A DNA stretch of 64,000 bases from Roseococcus sp. SDR (GCF_019083995.1 NZ_JAHRCU010000009.1:62001-126000), one strand, 5' to 3'; counted from the stretch's first letter, positions 7,527 through 17,059 are shown. Notes: generated by a model not told the origin, from the sequence alone. Made by a program: numbers and translations.

Positions 7527-10500
7527 ATGTTCTCCGCCATCTTCGTCCGCCGCCCGCGCTTCGCCATCGTCATCTCGATCGTGATGACGCTGGCCGGCGC
7601 GCTTTCGATGTTCAACATCCCGGTCGCGCAGTTCCCGGACATCGTGCCCCCGGTGGTGCAGGTCACGGCGCGCTACCCCGGCGCCTCGGCCGGCGTGGTG
7701 GAGGCGACGGTCGCCCAGCCCATCGAAAGCGCCGTGAACGGCGCGGACCGCATGCTCTACATGCGCTCCAACTCGGGCAGCGACGGCAGCTATTCGCTCT
7801 CGGTCACCTTCGCGCTCGGCACGAACCCCGACATCAACACGGTGAACGTGAACAACCGTGTGCAGGGCATCCTGGCGCGGCTGCCACAGGAGGTGCAGCG
7901 CGCCGGCGTCACGGTGCGCAAGCAATCCTCGGCCGTTCTGCAGTTCATCGGCGTCTCCTCGACCAATCCCGAGCATCCGCCGCTCTTCCTCTCGAACTAC
8001 GTGACCATCAACATGCTGGACACGCTGCGCCGCCTCCCCGGCGTGGGGGACGTGCAGATGTTCGGCGCGCAGGACTACTCGATGCGCGTCTGGTTCGAGG
8101 TGGACCGGCTGAACAACCTCAACGTCTCGCCCTCCGAGATCATCGCCGCCATCCAGGCGCAGAACATCCAGGCGGCGGCGGGCCGCATCGGTGCTCGTCC
8201 GATCGGCGAGGACCAGCAGTTCCAGTTCAACATCCAGACCCAGGGCCGGCTGATCACGCCCGAGGAATTCGGCGCCATCGTCATCCGCGCCAACCAGGAC
8301 GGCTCGACGCTGCGCGTGCGGGACGTGGCGCAGGTCGAACTCGGTGCTGCCAGCATGGATGTGGAGGCCCGGCTCAACGGGCAATCCACCGTCACCATGG
8401 GCGTCTATCTCTCGCCCGGGGCCAATGCCGTGCAGGTGGCGCAGCTTGTCAGCCGCACACTGGCCACCATGGGCCAGCGCTTCCCCGAGGGGATGCGCAG
8501 CACCGTCATCTACGACACGTCAACCTTCGTGACCGACACGATGTATGAGGTGATCAAGACGCTCATCGAGGCCTTCATCCTCGTCGTCATCGTGGTCTAT
8601 CTGTTCCTGGGCTCGCTGCGCGCCACGATCATCCCGACCATCGCGGTGCCCGTCAGCCTCATCGGCACCTTCGCCGTGCTCTATGCCATCGGCTATTCGG
8701 CCAACACCATCTCGCTGCTCGCCATGGTGCTCGCCATCGGCATCGTGGTGGATGACGCCATCGTCGTCGTCGAGAATGTCGAGCGCGTGATGGAGGAGGA
8801 GCCGGACCTCACCCCGGCGGAGGCCACCAACAAGGCGATGGGCGAGATCACGGCGCCGATCATCGCCATCACGCTCGTGCTGCTTTCGGTCTTCGTGCCG
8901 ATCGGCCTGATTCCCGGCGTCTCGGGCGTGCTGTTCAAGCAGTTCGCGGTGACCATCAGCGTCGCCATGATCATCTCCGCGATCAATGCGCTGACGCTCT
9001 CGCCCGCGCTCTGTGCCATCGTGCTGCGGCATGAGGGGGCGAAGCGGGGCCCCATCAAGTATGTGCTCCGCGCCATCGACAAGGTGCGGGACGGCTATGC
9101 CTGGATCGTGGGGCGGCTGGTGCGCGTCGCCTTCCTCTCCATCCTGCTCACCGGCGTCTTCGCCTGGGGCATCATGTCGCTCGGCAGCCGCACGCCGCAG
9201 GGCTTCCTGCCGAACGAGGACCAGGGCGCCTTCTTCGTCCAGCTCCAGCTGCCGCAGGGTTCCTCCGTCGCGCGCACGCGCGAGGCAACGATCCAGGTGG
9301 AGAATTTCCTGCGGCAGAATCCGGCGATCGAGAACATCCTCTCCATCATCGGCTTCTCCTTCATCGATGGCGGCGCGCAGTCCAACTCGGCCTTTCTCGT
9401 CGCGCGCATGAAGCCCTTCGAGGACCGCAAGACGGTGGAGGCGAGCGTCTTCACCGGCATCCGCTCGGTCTTCGGCTTCGCGGCGGGCTTCCGCGTCGCC
9501 AATGTCTTCGCCTTCAACGTGCCGCCCATCCTGGGCCTCGGCACCGGCGGCGGCTTCGAATACCAGCTGATGGATTATGAGGGGCGCGACCCGGTCGAGC
9601 TCGGCGGCGCCATGATGGGGATGATGATCGCGGCCAACCAGGATCCGCGGCTCGCGGCCGTCTTCTCCACCTTCTCGCCCACGACGCCCTCGCTCTACCT
9701 CGATGTGGACCGTGACAAGGCGCAGGCGCTGGGCGTGCGCATCAGCGACATCTTCACCACGCTGCAGGCCTCGCTCGGCGGTTTCTACGTGAACGACTTC
9801 AACCTCTTCGGCCGCACCTGGCAGGTGAACATCCAGGCCGTGGCCGCGGATCGCGACGACATCCCGGACATCTGGCGCCTGCAGGTGCGCAATTCGCGCG
9901 GGCAGATGGTGCCGCTGCGCGCCTTTGCCGATGTGCGCGTCATCCTCGGGCCACAGACCATCCAGCGCTACAACAACGTCCGCAGCCTGACGCTGAACGG
10001 CCAGGGAAGGCCGGGCGTCTCCTCGGGCGATGCCATGATGGCGATGGAGGAACTCTCGGCCCGCGTGCTGCCCTCGGGCTACAGCTTCGACTGGACCGGC
10101 ACCGCCTTCCAGGAACGCCAGGCCTCCGGCCAGACCGGCGTGCTGATCGCGCTGGCTTTGCTCTTCGCCTATCTCTTCCTCGTGGCGCTGTATGAGAGCT
10201 GGACGATCCCGGTGCCGGTGCTGCTCTCGGTGGCGGTGGGCGGCCTCGGCTCCTTCGCAGCGCTGGTCATCGCGGGGCTGCCGCTCAACGTCTATGCGCA
10301 GATCGGCCTCGTCGTGCTGATCGCGCTGGCGGCGAAGAACGGCATCCTGATCATCGAATTCGCGAAGGAGCAGCGCGAGAAAGGCCTCTCGATCCAGGAG
10401 GCCGCGGTGCTCGGCTCCCGGATGCGGTTCCGCGCGGTGATGATGACGAGCTTCGCCTTCATCCTGGGCCTGGTTCCGCTGATCACGGCGACGGGTGCCG

Positions 10501-10670
10501 CGGCCCTGTCACGCCAGGCGGTGGGCCTGCCGGTCTTCGGCGGCATGCTCGCGGCCTCGGTCATCGGCATCTTCATGATCCCGATGCTCTACGTGGTGTT
10601 CCAATCGCTGCGTGAGCGGGTGAAGGGCATGCTTGGCAAGCGCGAGGGTGAGCCGGCGAAGGCGCATTGA
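7527..10670 (+). CDS. RND multidrug efflux pump, HAE-1 family inner-membrane transporter
   Basis: This is an AcrB/MexF-like proton-driven exporter. Its length, 1047 aa, is typical. The N-terminus [19 protein letters not shown] is the usual TM1. The proton-relay aspartate pair is visible in TM4 as [21 protein letters not shown], around residues 405-425. The C-terminal half has [23 protein letters not shown], matching the conserved TM10 lysine motif, and two large periplasmic loops are present. It is co-transcribed with the adaptor gene. The substrate cannot be deduced. Confidence 0.94.
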   Translation: MFSAIFVRRPRFAIVISIVMTLAGALSMFNIPVAQFPDIVPPVVQVTARYPGASAGVVEATVAQPIESAVNGADRMLYMRSNSGSDGSYSLSVTFALGTNPDINTVNVNNRVQGILARLPQEVQRAGVTVRKQSSAVLQFIGVSSTNPEHPPLFLSNYVTINMLDTLRRLPGVGDVQMFGAQDYSMRVWFEVDRLNNLNVSPSEIIAAIQAQNIQAAAGRIGARPIGEDQQFQFNIQTQGRLITPEEFGAIVIRANQDGSTLRVRDVAQVELGAASMDVEARLNGQSTVTMGVYLSPGANAVQVAQLVSRTLATMGQRFPEGMRSTVIYDTSTFVTDTMYEVIKTLIEAFILVVIVVYLFLGSLRATIIPTIAVPVSLIGTFAVLYAIGYSANTISLLAMVLAIGIVVDDAIVVVENVERVMEEEPDLTPAEATNKAMGEITAPIIAITLVLLSVFVPIGLIPGVSGVLFKQFAVTISVAMIISAINALTLSPALCAIVLRHEGAKRGPIKYVLRAIDKVRDGYAWIVGRLVRVAFLSILLTGVFAWGIMSLGSRTPQGFLPNEDQGAFFVQLQLPQGSSVARTREATIQVENFLRQNPAIENILSIIGFSFIDGGAQSNSAFLVARMKPFEDRKTVEASVFTGIRSVFGFAAGFRVANVFAFNVPPILGLGTGGGFEYQLMDYEGRDPVELGGAMMGMMIAANQDPRLAAVFSTFSPTTPSLYLDVDRDKAQALGVRISDIFTTLQASLGGFYVNDFNLFGRTWQVNIQAVAADRDDIPDIWRLQVRNSRGQMVPLRAFADVRVILGPQTIQRYNNVRSLTLNGQGRPGVSSGDAMMAMEELSARVLPSGYSFDWTGTAFQERQASGQTGVLIALALLFAYLFLVALYESWTIPVPVLLSVAVGGLGSFAALVIAGLPLNVYAQIGLVVLIALAAKNGILIIEFAKEQREKGLSIQEAAVLGSRMRFRAVMMTSFAFILGLVPLITATGAAALSRQAVGLPVFGGMLAASVIGIFMIPMLYVVFQSLRERVKGMLGKREGEPAKAH

Positions 10671-10676
10671 GGGGCG

Positions 10677-10697
10677 GGGGCGCGGAGGACGCGCCCC
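10677..10697 (+). terminator. Stem-loop after the RND operon
   Basis: A perfect 8-bp stem (10677-10684 with 10690-10697) with a 5-nt loop lies 7 nt after the pump stop codon. No T-tract follows, so terminator activity is a guess. Confidence 0.4.
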
Positions 10698-10746
10698 ACC
10701 TCGCCGCCAGACGCGGTGCCGAACCAGGCACCCGAGCACTACTCAC

Positions 10747-10858
10747 AGAATCCGGCCGCACAGCGGCCGGCGCCGCCCAACCGACCTCTTGGCCCAGCAC
10801 GACAGCCGCGCGGCGAAGCCAAGCGCGCGGAGCGCGCGCCCGGCGCCTGAGGGCGTAA
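10747..10858 (-). repeat. Post-stop three-hairpin repeat, copy A
   Basis: The element lies in the sense of the minus-strand DUF2889 gene, beginning a few nt after its stop. In order it has GCCCTCAGGCGCCGGGC, stem 1 (GCGCGC/GCGCGC), the TTGGCTTC block, a short GCCGCGCGGC palindrome, a spacer, then stem 3 (CCGGCCGC, loop TGT, GCGGCCGG) and the tail ATTCTG. The spacer and stem 3 closely match copy E. See the finding on the repeat family. Confidence 0.8.
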
Positions 10859-10859
10859 C

Positions 10860-11453
10860 CTAAATCTGACTCTCTTCCCGCTTCTCCGCGAGGTCGCTCC
10901 ACTCGGGCCACTTCTTGCGCACCACCGGACTGTCCGGCGCATAGGCGTGGCAGGTGCCGAGCAGGGCGGGGCGCTTGCGCGGCGCGCCGGCGGCTTCCGC
11001 CTTGCGCTGCGCCGCCTGGCGGCGGTTGCGCAGCGGCCACATGGTCTGGAAGGCCACGGTGCCCATCTGCGCCAGCACCTCGCGCAGATGGGTGCAGCCC
11101 AGCACGCCCCCCACGCGCTCATTCACCGCGCGGTTGAAGCCCGGCCCGATGGTCAGCCCCGCGAGCTTGGCGAAGGCGGGCGTCGCCCCGGTGCAGACGG
11201 CGAAGGGCGTGTGGTCCGAGGCGGCCTCGCAGGCGATGATCAGCATGTCCTCATTGATCGTCATCCGCACCCACATGCCGTGGATGGGATCGCCGGGGCC
11301 CACCTGGCCGCGATGCTCGGAGGGGAAGCCGTAGGTCTTGGTGTCGGTGAGATGCGCCTCGATGTCCACCAGCCCATCCTCGCGCACATAGCCGCGCAAC
11401 TGGATGTCGCGCAGGTGTTCGAGCTTGCGGGGGGCGGGGGCGGAGAGCGGCAT
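10860..11453 (-). CDS. DUF2889 domain protein
   Basis: The 197-aa protein matches what I recall of DUF2889. It has an N-terminal RGYVREDGLVDIEAHLTDTK, then GDPIHGMWVRMTI, then a central GGVLGCTHLREVL containing a conserved Cys-Thr-His. No signal peptide or TM segment is seen. The C-terminal 50 residues are basic and probably disordered. The function of this family is unknown. It is convergent with the RND operon and divergent from secB. Confidence 0.75.
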   Translation of the reverse strand: MPLSAPAPRKLEHLRDIQLRGYVREDGLVDIEAHLTDTKTYGFPSEHRGQVGPGDPIHGMWVRMTINEDMLIIACEAASDHTPFAVCTGATPAFAKLAGLTIGPGFNRAVNERVGGVLGCTHLREVLAQMGTVAFQTMWPLRNRRQAAQRKAEAAGAPRKRPALLGTCHAYAPDSPVVRKKWPEWSDLAEKREESQI

Positions 11454-11561
11454 CCCTCAGAGATAGGCTTTTGGTGCGCCGCCGCAAAGGGCGCGACATG
11501 GCTGGCGGCTCCGCGCCGCCCGTGGTAGCGCCCCCCATCCCTATTGATCGAAGGCGATCCC

Positions 11562-12056
11562 ATGTCCGACCAGCCCCAGAACCCCGCCAACGGGAACCCC
11601 GCCAATGGCAGCTCCGGCCAGGAGCAGATGCCGATCGTCCTGAACATCCAGTTCACCAAGGACCTTTCCTTCGAGGTGCCCGGCGCGCCCGGCATCTACG
11701 CGACGCTGCGCGAGCAGCCGCGGGTGGACCTGGCACTCGACGTGCAGGCCCGCCCGATCCAGGAGGGCGAGAACGTTTTCGAGGTCTCGCTGATGATCCG
11801 CGCCGACGCCAAGGCGAACGACACGGCCTGCTTCATCGCCGAGCTGACCTATTGCGGAATCTTCACGCTGAACGTGCCGCAGGAGCATCTGGAGCCGGTC
11901 CTGCTGGTGGAATGCCCGCGCCTGCTCTTCCCCTTCGCCCGCAACATCCTGGCCGATGTGACGCGCGAGGGTGGCTTCCCGCCCGTGATGCTGAACCCGA
12001 TCGACTTCGTGCAGCTCTGGCAGAGCCGCCGCGCCCAGCCCGTCGGCACGGCGTGA
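11562..12056 (+). CDS. secB: Protein-export chaperone SecB
   Basis: SecB is a cytosolic tetrameric chaperone that holds preproteins unfolded and delivers them to SecA. The 164-aa protein shows the family blocks IQFTKDLSFEVP, CFIAELTYCGIFTL and CPRLLFPFARNILADVTREGGFPP. ATG 11562 is preceded by GAAGG at a good distance, whereas the in-frame TTG at 11544 has none. The N-terminus has a Pro/Asn/Gly-rich stretch of about 20 residues before the fold. A clear intrinsic terminator follows, so it is probably monocistronic. Confidence 0.95.
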   Translation: MSDQPQNPANGNPANGSSGQEQMPIVLNIQFTKDLSFEVPGAPGIYATLREQPRVDLALDVQARPIQEGENVFEVSLMIRADAKANDTACFIAELTYCGIFTLNVPQEHLEPVLLVECPRLLFPFARNILADVTREGGFPPVMLNPIDFVQLWQSRRAQPVGTA

Positions 12057-12062
12057 CGCCCC

Positions 12063-12105
12063 GCAAGGGCGGGAATGCCCCCCGCCCTTGCATTTTTTCA
12101 TTTTT
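12063..12105 (+). terminator. Rho-independent terminator of secB
   Basis: A perfect 11-bp stem (12063-12073 with 12081-12091) with a 7-nt loop is followed by six T and a further T-rich run. It starts 6 nt after the secB stop. Confidence 0.88.
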
Positions 12106-12212
12106 GATCTGCGCGCGAAATTATAAATATCAGCGAGAAATACACGCAGGACTTGCATTTCCACCCATCTGCTCGCTCTAATTTTGGCCAACGGTTACCA
12201 AGGGTTAGCCGA

Positions 12213-13400
12213 ATGGCCTCCGTCCGCCTTGCCTTGCCCGACAGCGCCATCCGGCAATCTCCCGGGGCGTCTCAAACGCTGCTCCCACTCTCCCCGCCCC
12301 ATCTGGCGGGTGGTGAATTGGACCGCCTGCGGCTCTCCCTGGAATCCGGCTGGCTGGCCCCGGCGGGGCCCGAGCTCCTGGGTTTCGAGGCGGAGATCGC
12401 GGAAGCCGCGCGCCTGCCGCATGCGCTGGCGACCAGTTCCGGCACGGCCGCCCTGCATCTGGGCTATCGCCTGCTCGGCGTGGAGCCGGGCGACGAGGTC
12501 TGGGCGCCAAGCCTCACATTCGTCGCCACCGTGGCGCCGGCGGTGCAGATGGGCGCCACGCCCCGTTTCCTCGACGTGGACCCCACCTCCTGGACGCTCG
12601 ATCCGTATCTGTTGCGGGAGGAGTTGGCCGTGGCCGCCCGGCGCGGCCGCCTGCCGCGCTGCGTGGTCCCGGCCGATCTCTACGGCCAGCCCGCCGACAT
12701 GGCCGCCATCCGCGAGGCCTGTGACGCCTGGGGCGTGCCCATCCTGTCGGACAGCGCCTGCGCGCTCGGCGCCATGCAGCATGGCCGCCCAGCGGGCCAT
12801 GGCGCGCGGCTGGTCGCGCTCAGCTTCAACGGCAACAAGATCGTGACCGCGGGCGGTGGCGGCGCGCTCCTCTCGGCCGAAGCGGGGCTGATCGCCCAGG
12901 CGAGGGCGCTGGCCACCCAGGCGAAAGAGCCAGCCGTGCACTACCAGCACGAGACGACCGGGTTCAACTATGCCATGAGCTCGCTGCTCGCCGCCGTCGG
13001 CCGCGCCCAATTGCCGAGCCTGGCCGAGCGGGTGACGACGCGGCGCGCCATCTTCGCGCGCTATGCCAAGGCGCTGGCCCATCTGCCGGGGCTTTCCTTC
13101 ATGCCGGAGCCCGCCTGGGCGCAATCCTCACGCTGGCTCACCGCCATGCTGGTAGAGCCGCGCGCCTTCGGCACGGATCGCGAGGCGCTGCGCCGGGCCC
13201 TGGCCGAGGAAGGGATCGAGAGCCGCCCGGTCTGGAAGCCGCTGCACCTCCAGCCCGCCTTCCGCGATGCGCCCGTGGTGGGCGGCGGCGTGGCGGCGGC
13301 ACTGTTCGAGCAGGGGCTCTGCCTGCCCTCGGGCAGCGGGATGACCCCGGCCGACCAGGCGCGCGTCATCGCCGTCATCCAGGCCCTGCATCGCGGGTGA
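12213..13400 (+). CDS. DegT/DnrJ/EryC1/StrS-family sugar aminotransferase
   Basis: This is a PLP enzyme of the type that makes amino sugars on nucleotide-sugar precursors for surface glycans. The 395-aa protein has the N-terminal substrate-loop motif ATSSGTAALHLGYRLLG, then DLYGQPADM and SDSACALGA. The PLP-lysine region is FNGNKIVTAGGGGALL, and the tail resembles SRPVWKPLH. ATG 12213 has AAGGG 9 nt upstream; an in-frame opening at 12153 would add 20 residues unlike the family. A glycosyltransferase starts 9 nt after the stop. The usual EDaAqalGA is SDSACALGA here, a mild deviation. The exact sugar is unknown. Confidence 0.87.
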   Translation: MASVRLALPDSAIRQSPGASQTLLPLSPPHLAGGELDRLRLSLESGWLAPAGPELLGFEAEIAEAARLPHALATSSGTAALHLGYRLLGVEPGDEVWAPSLTFVATVAPAVQMGATPRFLDVDPTSWTLDPYLLREELAVAARRGRLPRCVVPADLYGQPADMAAIREACDAWGVPILSDSACALGAMQHGRPAGHGARLVALSFNGNKIVTAGGGGALLSAEAGLIAQARALATQAKEPAVHYQHETTGFNYAMSSLLAAVGRAQLPSLAERVTTRRAIFARYAKALAHLPGLSFMPEPAWAQSSRWLTAMLVEPRAFGTDREALRRALAEEGIESRPVWKPLHLQPAFRDAPVVGGGVAAALFEQGLCLPSGSGMTPADQARVIAVIQALHRG

Positions 13401-13409
13401 CGCGGCGCC

Positions 13410-14639
13410 TTGGCGCGGATCCTCTACCTTCACCAGCATTTCTCCACGCCCTCCGGCGCCACCGCCACGCGCAGCCACGCGCAGGCCCGCGCCCTGGCGC
13501 AGGCCGGGCATGCCGTCACGCTGGCCTGCGGCCAATGGCAGGGCGCAGTGACCGGCCTCGAAGGCGCCTTTCGGCGGGGCGCCCGCCAGGGCCGCATCTC
13601 GGGCTTCGAGGTGCTCGAATGGGCCATCCCCTGCGGCAATGCGATGGGCGAGGCGGCGCGCATCGGCGCCTTCCTGCGCTACGCGGCGCGCGCCACGCGG
13701 CTCGCGCTCCGGCCCGGATGGGACCTGGTGATCGCCAGCTCCACCCCGCTCAGCGTCGCCATCCCCGCGCTGCTCGCCCGCCAGGCGCGCGGCACGCCCT
13801 TCCTCTTCGAGATGCGCGACCCCTGGCCCGAGCTCCCTGCCGCCATGGGCCTGCGCCGCCCGCTGCTGCTGCACGCCATGGAACGCCTGGCCCGCGCCGC
13901 CTGCCGCGAGGCCGCGGCCGTGGTGGCGCTGACCGAGGGCATGGCCGAGACCGCCCGCCGGCGTGGCACGCCGCCCGAACGCCTCCGCGTGATCGGCCAG
14001 GGCTGTGACCTCGATCTCTTCGGCCCGCAGGTCCCGCCCTGGCGGCCGGATGGCGCGGGCAGCGGCGAGATGCTGGCCGTCTATGCCGGCGCGCATGGCC
14101 GGGCCAATGGCCTGCACCAGCTGCTGGAGGTGGCGGCCCTGTTGCGCGAAGAGCGCCGCATCCGCCTGCTGCTGGTGGGCGAGGGCGGCGAAAAGCCCGC
14201 CCTGCTGGCGGAGGCGGCGGCGCGCGGCCTGGCCAACCTCAGCTTCCTCGACCCGATGCCCAAGCCGGAGCTGGCGCGGCTGCTGGCCGGCAGCCAGGTG
14301 GGCCTCCTCTGCCTCGCGCCCATCCCCGCCTTCGCCGAATGGACCGCGCCCAACAAGCTGATGGACTATCTCGCCGCCGGGCGCCCCGTGCTCTCCAACG
14401 TCCCGGGCGAGGCGGCGCGGCTGCTGGAGGCCGGCGGCTGCGGTGAAACCCATGCGGAACCCGCCGCCATGGCCGCCGCCCTGCGCCGCCTGGCCGAACA
14501 GCCCACCCGGCGCGAGGCGATGGGTCAGGCCGCCCGCCGCCTGGCCGAGCGGCAGCATGACCGCCGCCAGCTCGCCACGCGCTTCGTCACCGCCGTCGAA
14601 GGCGCGCTGGCCGCCGCCCCCGCGAGGGCCCTCGCATGA
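13410..14639 (+). CDS. Glycosyltransferase family 4
   Basis: The 409-aa protein has a GT-B fold. The N-terminus ARILYLHQHFSTPSGATATR has the glycine-containing acceptor-site loop of WbuB-like GT4 enzymes. The middle has FEMRDPWPELPAAMG, and the C-terminal half carries VIGQGCDLDLFGP and the donor-site ExxxxxxK-like region (NKLMDYLAAGRPVL). The start is a TTG at 13410, chosen because translation from it gives the standard N-terminal beta strand directly; no ATG fits. It is coupled to the next gene by an ATGA overlap. It probably transfers a sugar to a lipid-linked or nucleotide acceptor in surface glycan assembly. Confidence 0.85.
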   Translation: MARILYLHQHFSTPSGATATRSHAQARALAQAGHAVTLACGQWQGAVTGLEGAFRRGARQGRISGFEVLEWAIPCGNAMGEAARIGAFLRYAARATRLALRPGWDLVIASSTPLSVAIPALLARQARGTPFLFEMRDPWPELPAAMGLRRPLLLHAMERLARAACREAAAVVALTEGMAETARRRGTPPERLRVIGQGCDLDLFGPQVPPWRPDGAGSGEMLAVYAGAHGRANGLHQLLEVAALLREERRIRLLLVGEGGEKPALLAEAAARGLANLSFLDPMPKPELARLLAGSQVGLLCLAPIPAFAEWTAPNKLMDYLAAGRPVLSNVPGEAARLLEAGGCGETHAEPAAMAAALRRLAEQPTRREAMGQAARRLAERQHDRRQLATRFVTAVEGALAAAPARALA

Positions 14640-15718
14640 TCCTGCTGCTCTCCGCGGCGCATCCGAGCGACGACATGCGCGTGGTCCGCAAGGAGGGCGA
14701 GAGCCTGGCCGCGGCCGGCTGGGCCGTGACCCATCTCTCACCCGCACCCGCGCGCCCCATCGGCCCCGTGGCGGTGGAGGGGGTGCCGCCCGCCCCGCGC
14801 TGGCGGCGCTGGCGGGCGCTGCATGCGCGTGCCGTCGCCCTGCAGCCGCGCGTGATCCACGCCTCAGAGCCCGATGCCTGGATCATCGCCTGGCTCGCCG
14901 CCCGGCGCACGGGGGCACGCCTCGTGCTCGACGTCCATGAGCATTATCCCTCACGCCTGGACGCGCGCCTGCCCGCCTGGCTGCGGCCGGTGGCACAGGG
15001 CGCGATCCGGCGCGTGATGGCGGCCCTCGGCCGCCGCGCCGATGCCGTGGTGCTCGCGAAGGACGGCCTCGCCGAGGATTTCCCCGGCGCGCGCTGCGTA
15101 GCCGTCCGCAACCACGCGCTGGTGCCCGAAAACCTGCCCCGACGCCGGCACGGCCCAGGCCCGGTGACGCTGCTGCATCTGGGTGCCATCGGTGTGGCTC
15201 GCGGCTGGCCCGTGCTGCTGGAGACACTGGCGCAGTGCCCGCCGGAGACCCGCCTACTGGTCATCGGCCGCTTCACCGATGGCAGCGAGGCGGCCTTTCA
15301 TGACGCGGCGGCCGCGCGGGGCCTGGCCGGCCGTATCACCTGCACCGGCTGGCTCCCGGCCGAGGCGGCCATGGCCCGCGCGGCGATGGCGGACGTCAAC
15401 CTGATCCTGTTCCAGCCGGGCGAGGAGAATCACCGTCTCGCTTTGCCGCATAAGCTCTTCGACGGGATGGCGCTGGGCCTGCCCGTCATTGCGCCCCGCT
15501 TCGCGACAGGCGTGGCCGACATCGTGACGGGCAGCGCCTGCGGGCTGCTGGTGGATGTGACGGATGCGGGCGCCATCGCCGCCGCCGTGGCGCAACTGGG
15601 CGATGCGGCGTTGCGCGCGACGCTGGGCGAGGCCGGCTGGCAGGCCGCCCGCGGCGCCTGGGGCTGGCCCGCCGAGGCGGAGAAGCTCGTCGCGCTCTAT
15701 CGCGAGCTGCTCGCCTAG
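14636..15718 (+). CDS. Glycosyltransferase family 4
   Basis: The 360-aa protein has the N-terminal strand ILLLSAAHPSDDMRVVRKEGESL, with the conserved R-x-x-(K)-E of GT4 enzymes acting on surface glycans. It also has VIHASEPDAW, LVLDVHEHYPSR, and a C-terminal donor domain with LPHKLFDGMALGLPVIAP. It is translationally coupled to the preceding transferase (ATGA). Its stop codon overlaps, on the opposite strand, the stop of the convergent thioesterase gene: both use the palindrome CTAG at 15715-15718. Confidence 0.84.
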   Translation: MILLLSAAHPSDDMRVVRKEGESLAAAGWAVTHLSPAPARPIGPVAVEGVPPAPRWRRWRALHARAVALQPRVIHASEPDAWIIAWLAARRTGARLVLDVHEHYPSRLDARLPAWLRPVAQGAIRRVMAALGRRADAVVLAKDGLAEDFPGARCVAVRNHALVPENLPRRRHGPGPVTLLHLGAIGVARGWPVLLETLAQCPPETRLLVIGRFTDGSEAAFHDAAAARGLAGRITCTGWLPAEAAMARAAMADVNLILFQPGEENHRLALPHKLFDGMALGLPVIAPRFATGVADIVTGSACGLLVDVTDAGAIAAAVAQLGDAALRATLGEAGWQAARGAWGWPAEAEKLVALYRELLA

Positions 15719-16212
15719 GCGCCCCGCCGCCGCAGCGCGAGCCGCTTCGCCGGCTCGCCCGTCGCGCGGCTCGCCAGGATCTCCCGCACATCCGCAGGCC
15801 AGGGTGTCACGCGGCGGATGTTCAGGTCCACGCAGAGATAGAGCACCTCATGCTCCGAGGCGGTCCAGCCCTCGGTGAAGTGGAACATCCGGTGCTTCAC
15901 CAGCAGGCGCTTGTCATCGGCAGCGAGCACCATGCTCTCCGCGCCGATCGGCATCGCCTCCGTCATCTCGCGCTGGTAGTCGAGCCAGGCCTCCGCCGCG
16001 AAGGTGCCGAGGCCGCCCTTCTTGAGCGAGGTGCCCAGCCCCAGATGCGGCCAGAGCCGGTCGGTCTGCAGGTCATAGGCGACCAGGTAGTAGCCCATGT
16101 TGAAATGGCGATAGCTGTCCACCCACTCGCGCTTCACCGCGACCAGCGGCTCATCCCAGCGGAACCAGCCATCCTCCAGCCGCGGCGCCGGACCATCCTC
16201 GACAAAGGGCAT
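15715..16212 (-). CDS. Hotdog-fold thioesterase
   Basis: The 165-aa protein resembles the single-hotdog acyl-CoA thioesterases of the YbgC/4HBT class. It has VDSYRHFNMGYYLVAYD, in the place of the catalytic D-x-N-x-H-x-NN-x-Y region, and the strand pairs ESMVLAADDKRLLVKHRMFHF and EHEVLYLCVDLNIRRVTPWP. ATG at 16212 has a GGGGAGG Shine-Dalgarno 5 nt upstream; the longer open frame to 16350 only runs through repeat copy B. The substrate is unknown; carnitine/betaine-type CoA thioesters are one possibility for this subfamily. Confidence 0.7.
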   Translation of the reverse strand: MPFVEDGPAPRLEDGWFRWDEPLVAVKREWVDSYRHFNMGYYLVAYDLQTDRLWPHLGLGTSLKKGGLGTFAAEAWLDYQREMTEAMPIGAESMVLAADDKRLLVKHRMFHFTEGWTASEHEVLYLCVDLNIRRVTPWPADVREILASRATGEPAKRLALRRRGA

Positions 16213-16264
16213 GCAGCCTCCCCAACCCGACCAGAGCAGAAACGAAGAACAAGCATCGCGCCCC

Positions 16265-16350
16265 GAGAATCCGGGCCGAATAGGCCCGGCGCAAAGCTTC
16301 AGCTTTGCGAAGCCAAGCGCGCGGAGCGCGCGCCCGGCGTCTGAGGGCAT
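16265..16350 (-). repeat. Post-stop three-hairpin repeat, copy B
   Basis: The element is in the sense of the minus-strand RraA-like gene, starting 5 nt after its stop. It has GCCCTCAGACGCCGGGC, stem 1 (GCGCGC pair), CTTGGCTTC, stem 2 (GCAAAGC, loop TGAA, GCTTTGC), stem 3 (CCGGGCC, loop TATTC, GGCCCGG) and the tail ATTCTCG. It is the cleanest three-stem copy. Confidence 0.82.
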
Positions 16351-16354
16351 AAAC

Positions 16355-17059
16355 TCAGTGAATATCGTCGGACTTGGCCAGCGCCTCGCGCAGCTTGCCG
16401 ATGTCGAAATCCGGGCGCTTCGCCATCTCCAGGATCACCGCCTCCTTGCGGCTCAGCAGATCGATCGCGGCGGGCAGCGCCTTCACCGCATCGGCGGGGA
16501 TGGTCACGGCGCCATGGCGGTCGGCATGCACCACCTCGTCATGCACCACCTGCATGCCGTGCACCGTCACCGGCCGGCCCCAATCCACCACATGCACATA
16601 GGCGTGGCTCGGGTTGATGATGCCGAGCAGCTGGAAGCCGGGCGCCACCATGTCGAGGTCGCGGATCGAGCCGTTGGTGACGCAGCCCAGCGCCTTCAGC
16701 CCCTTGTGGACATTGGTGTTCACCTCGCCCCAGAAGGCGCCGGTGCCCGGCACGTCGTCCAGATCCTGCAGCACGACCACGGTCGGCATGTCGGTGTTGG
16801 CGACATACTCGTACCAGCCGATGCGCGACGCGCGGTCCTGCTCCTTGGTGCGGCCCGAGGGGAATTGCGCGCGGATGGTGCCGACGCGCGCCGGGCCGCA
16901 GATCGGCTTCATGGAGGGGTGGGCGCAGTCGAAGGTGCGGACGGTGAAGCCATGGCCGCGCCGCGCGGGCACCACGAGTTCCAGCGCGTTGCAGATGGTG
17001 GGCGTGTCCCATTCGCAGAGCGCGTCGAGATCGGCTTGGGTATAGGGGCGCGTGACCAT
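16355..17059 (-). CDS. RraA-like / HMG-aldolase family protein
   Basis: The 234-aa protein of the RraA superfamily includes 4-hydroxy-4-methyl-2-oxoglutarate aldolases and oxaloacetate decarboxylase-like enzymes. It shows CEWDTPTICNAL near the start, then GPARVGTIRAQFP, a metal/active-site region GEVNTNVHKGLKALGCVTNGSIRDLD, and HVVDWGRPVTVHGMQV. An AGGAGG site lies just upstream of the ATG. The family blocks G-E-x-x-x-x-A and G-x-x-x-D-G-x-x-R-D are present only in part (GxxxNGSIRDLD), so the catalytic role is not certain. It is divergent from the porin. Confidence 0.78.
   Translation of the reverse strand: MVTRPYTQADLDALCEWDTPTICNALELVVPARRGHGFTVRTFDCAHPSMKPICGPARVGTIRAQFPSGRTKEQDRASRIGWYEYVANTDMPTVVVLQDLDDVPGTGAFWGEVNTNVHKGLKALGCVTNGSIRDLDMVAPGFQLLGIINPSHAYVHVVDWGRPVTVHGMQVVHDEVVHADRHGAVTIPADAVKALPAAIDLLSRKEAVILEMAKRPDFDIGKLREALAKSDDIH

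Noticed and set aside
4264-8384. Very long minus-strand open frames (731 and 755 codons) opposite kpsD and the RND genes
   Set aside because: They run antisense to clearly recognised genes, their translations are rich in His/Arg/Ala/Asp with no family signal, and such frames are expected at about 70 percent GC.
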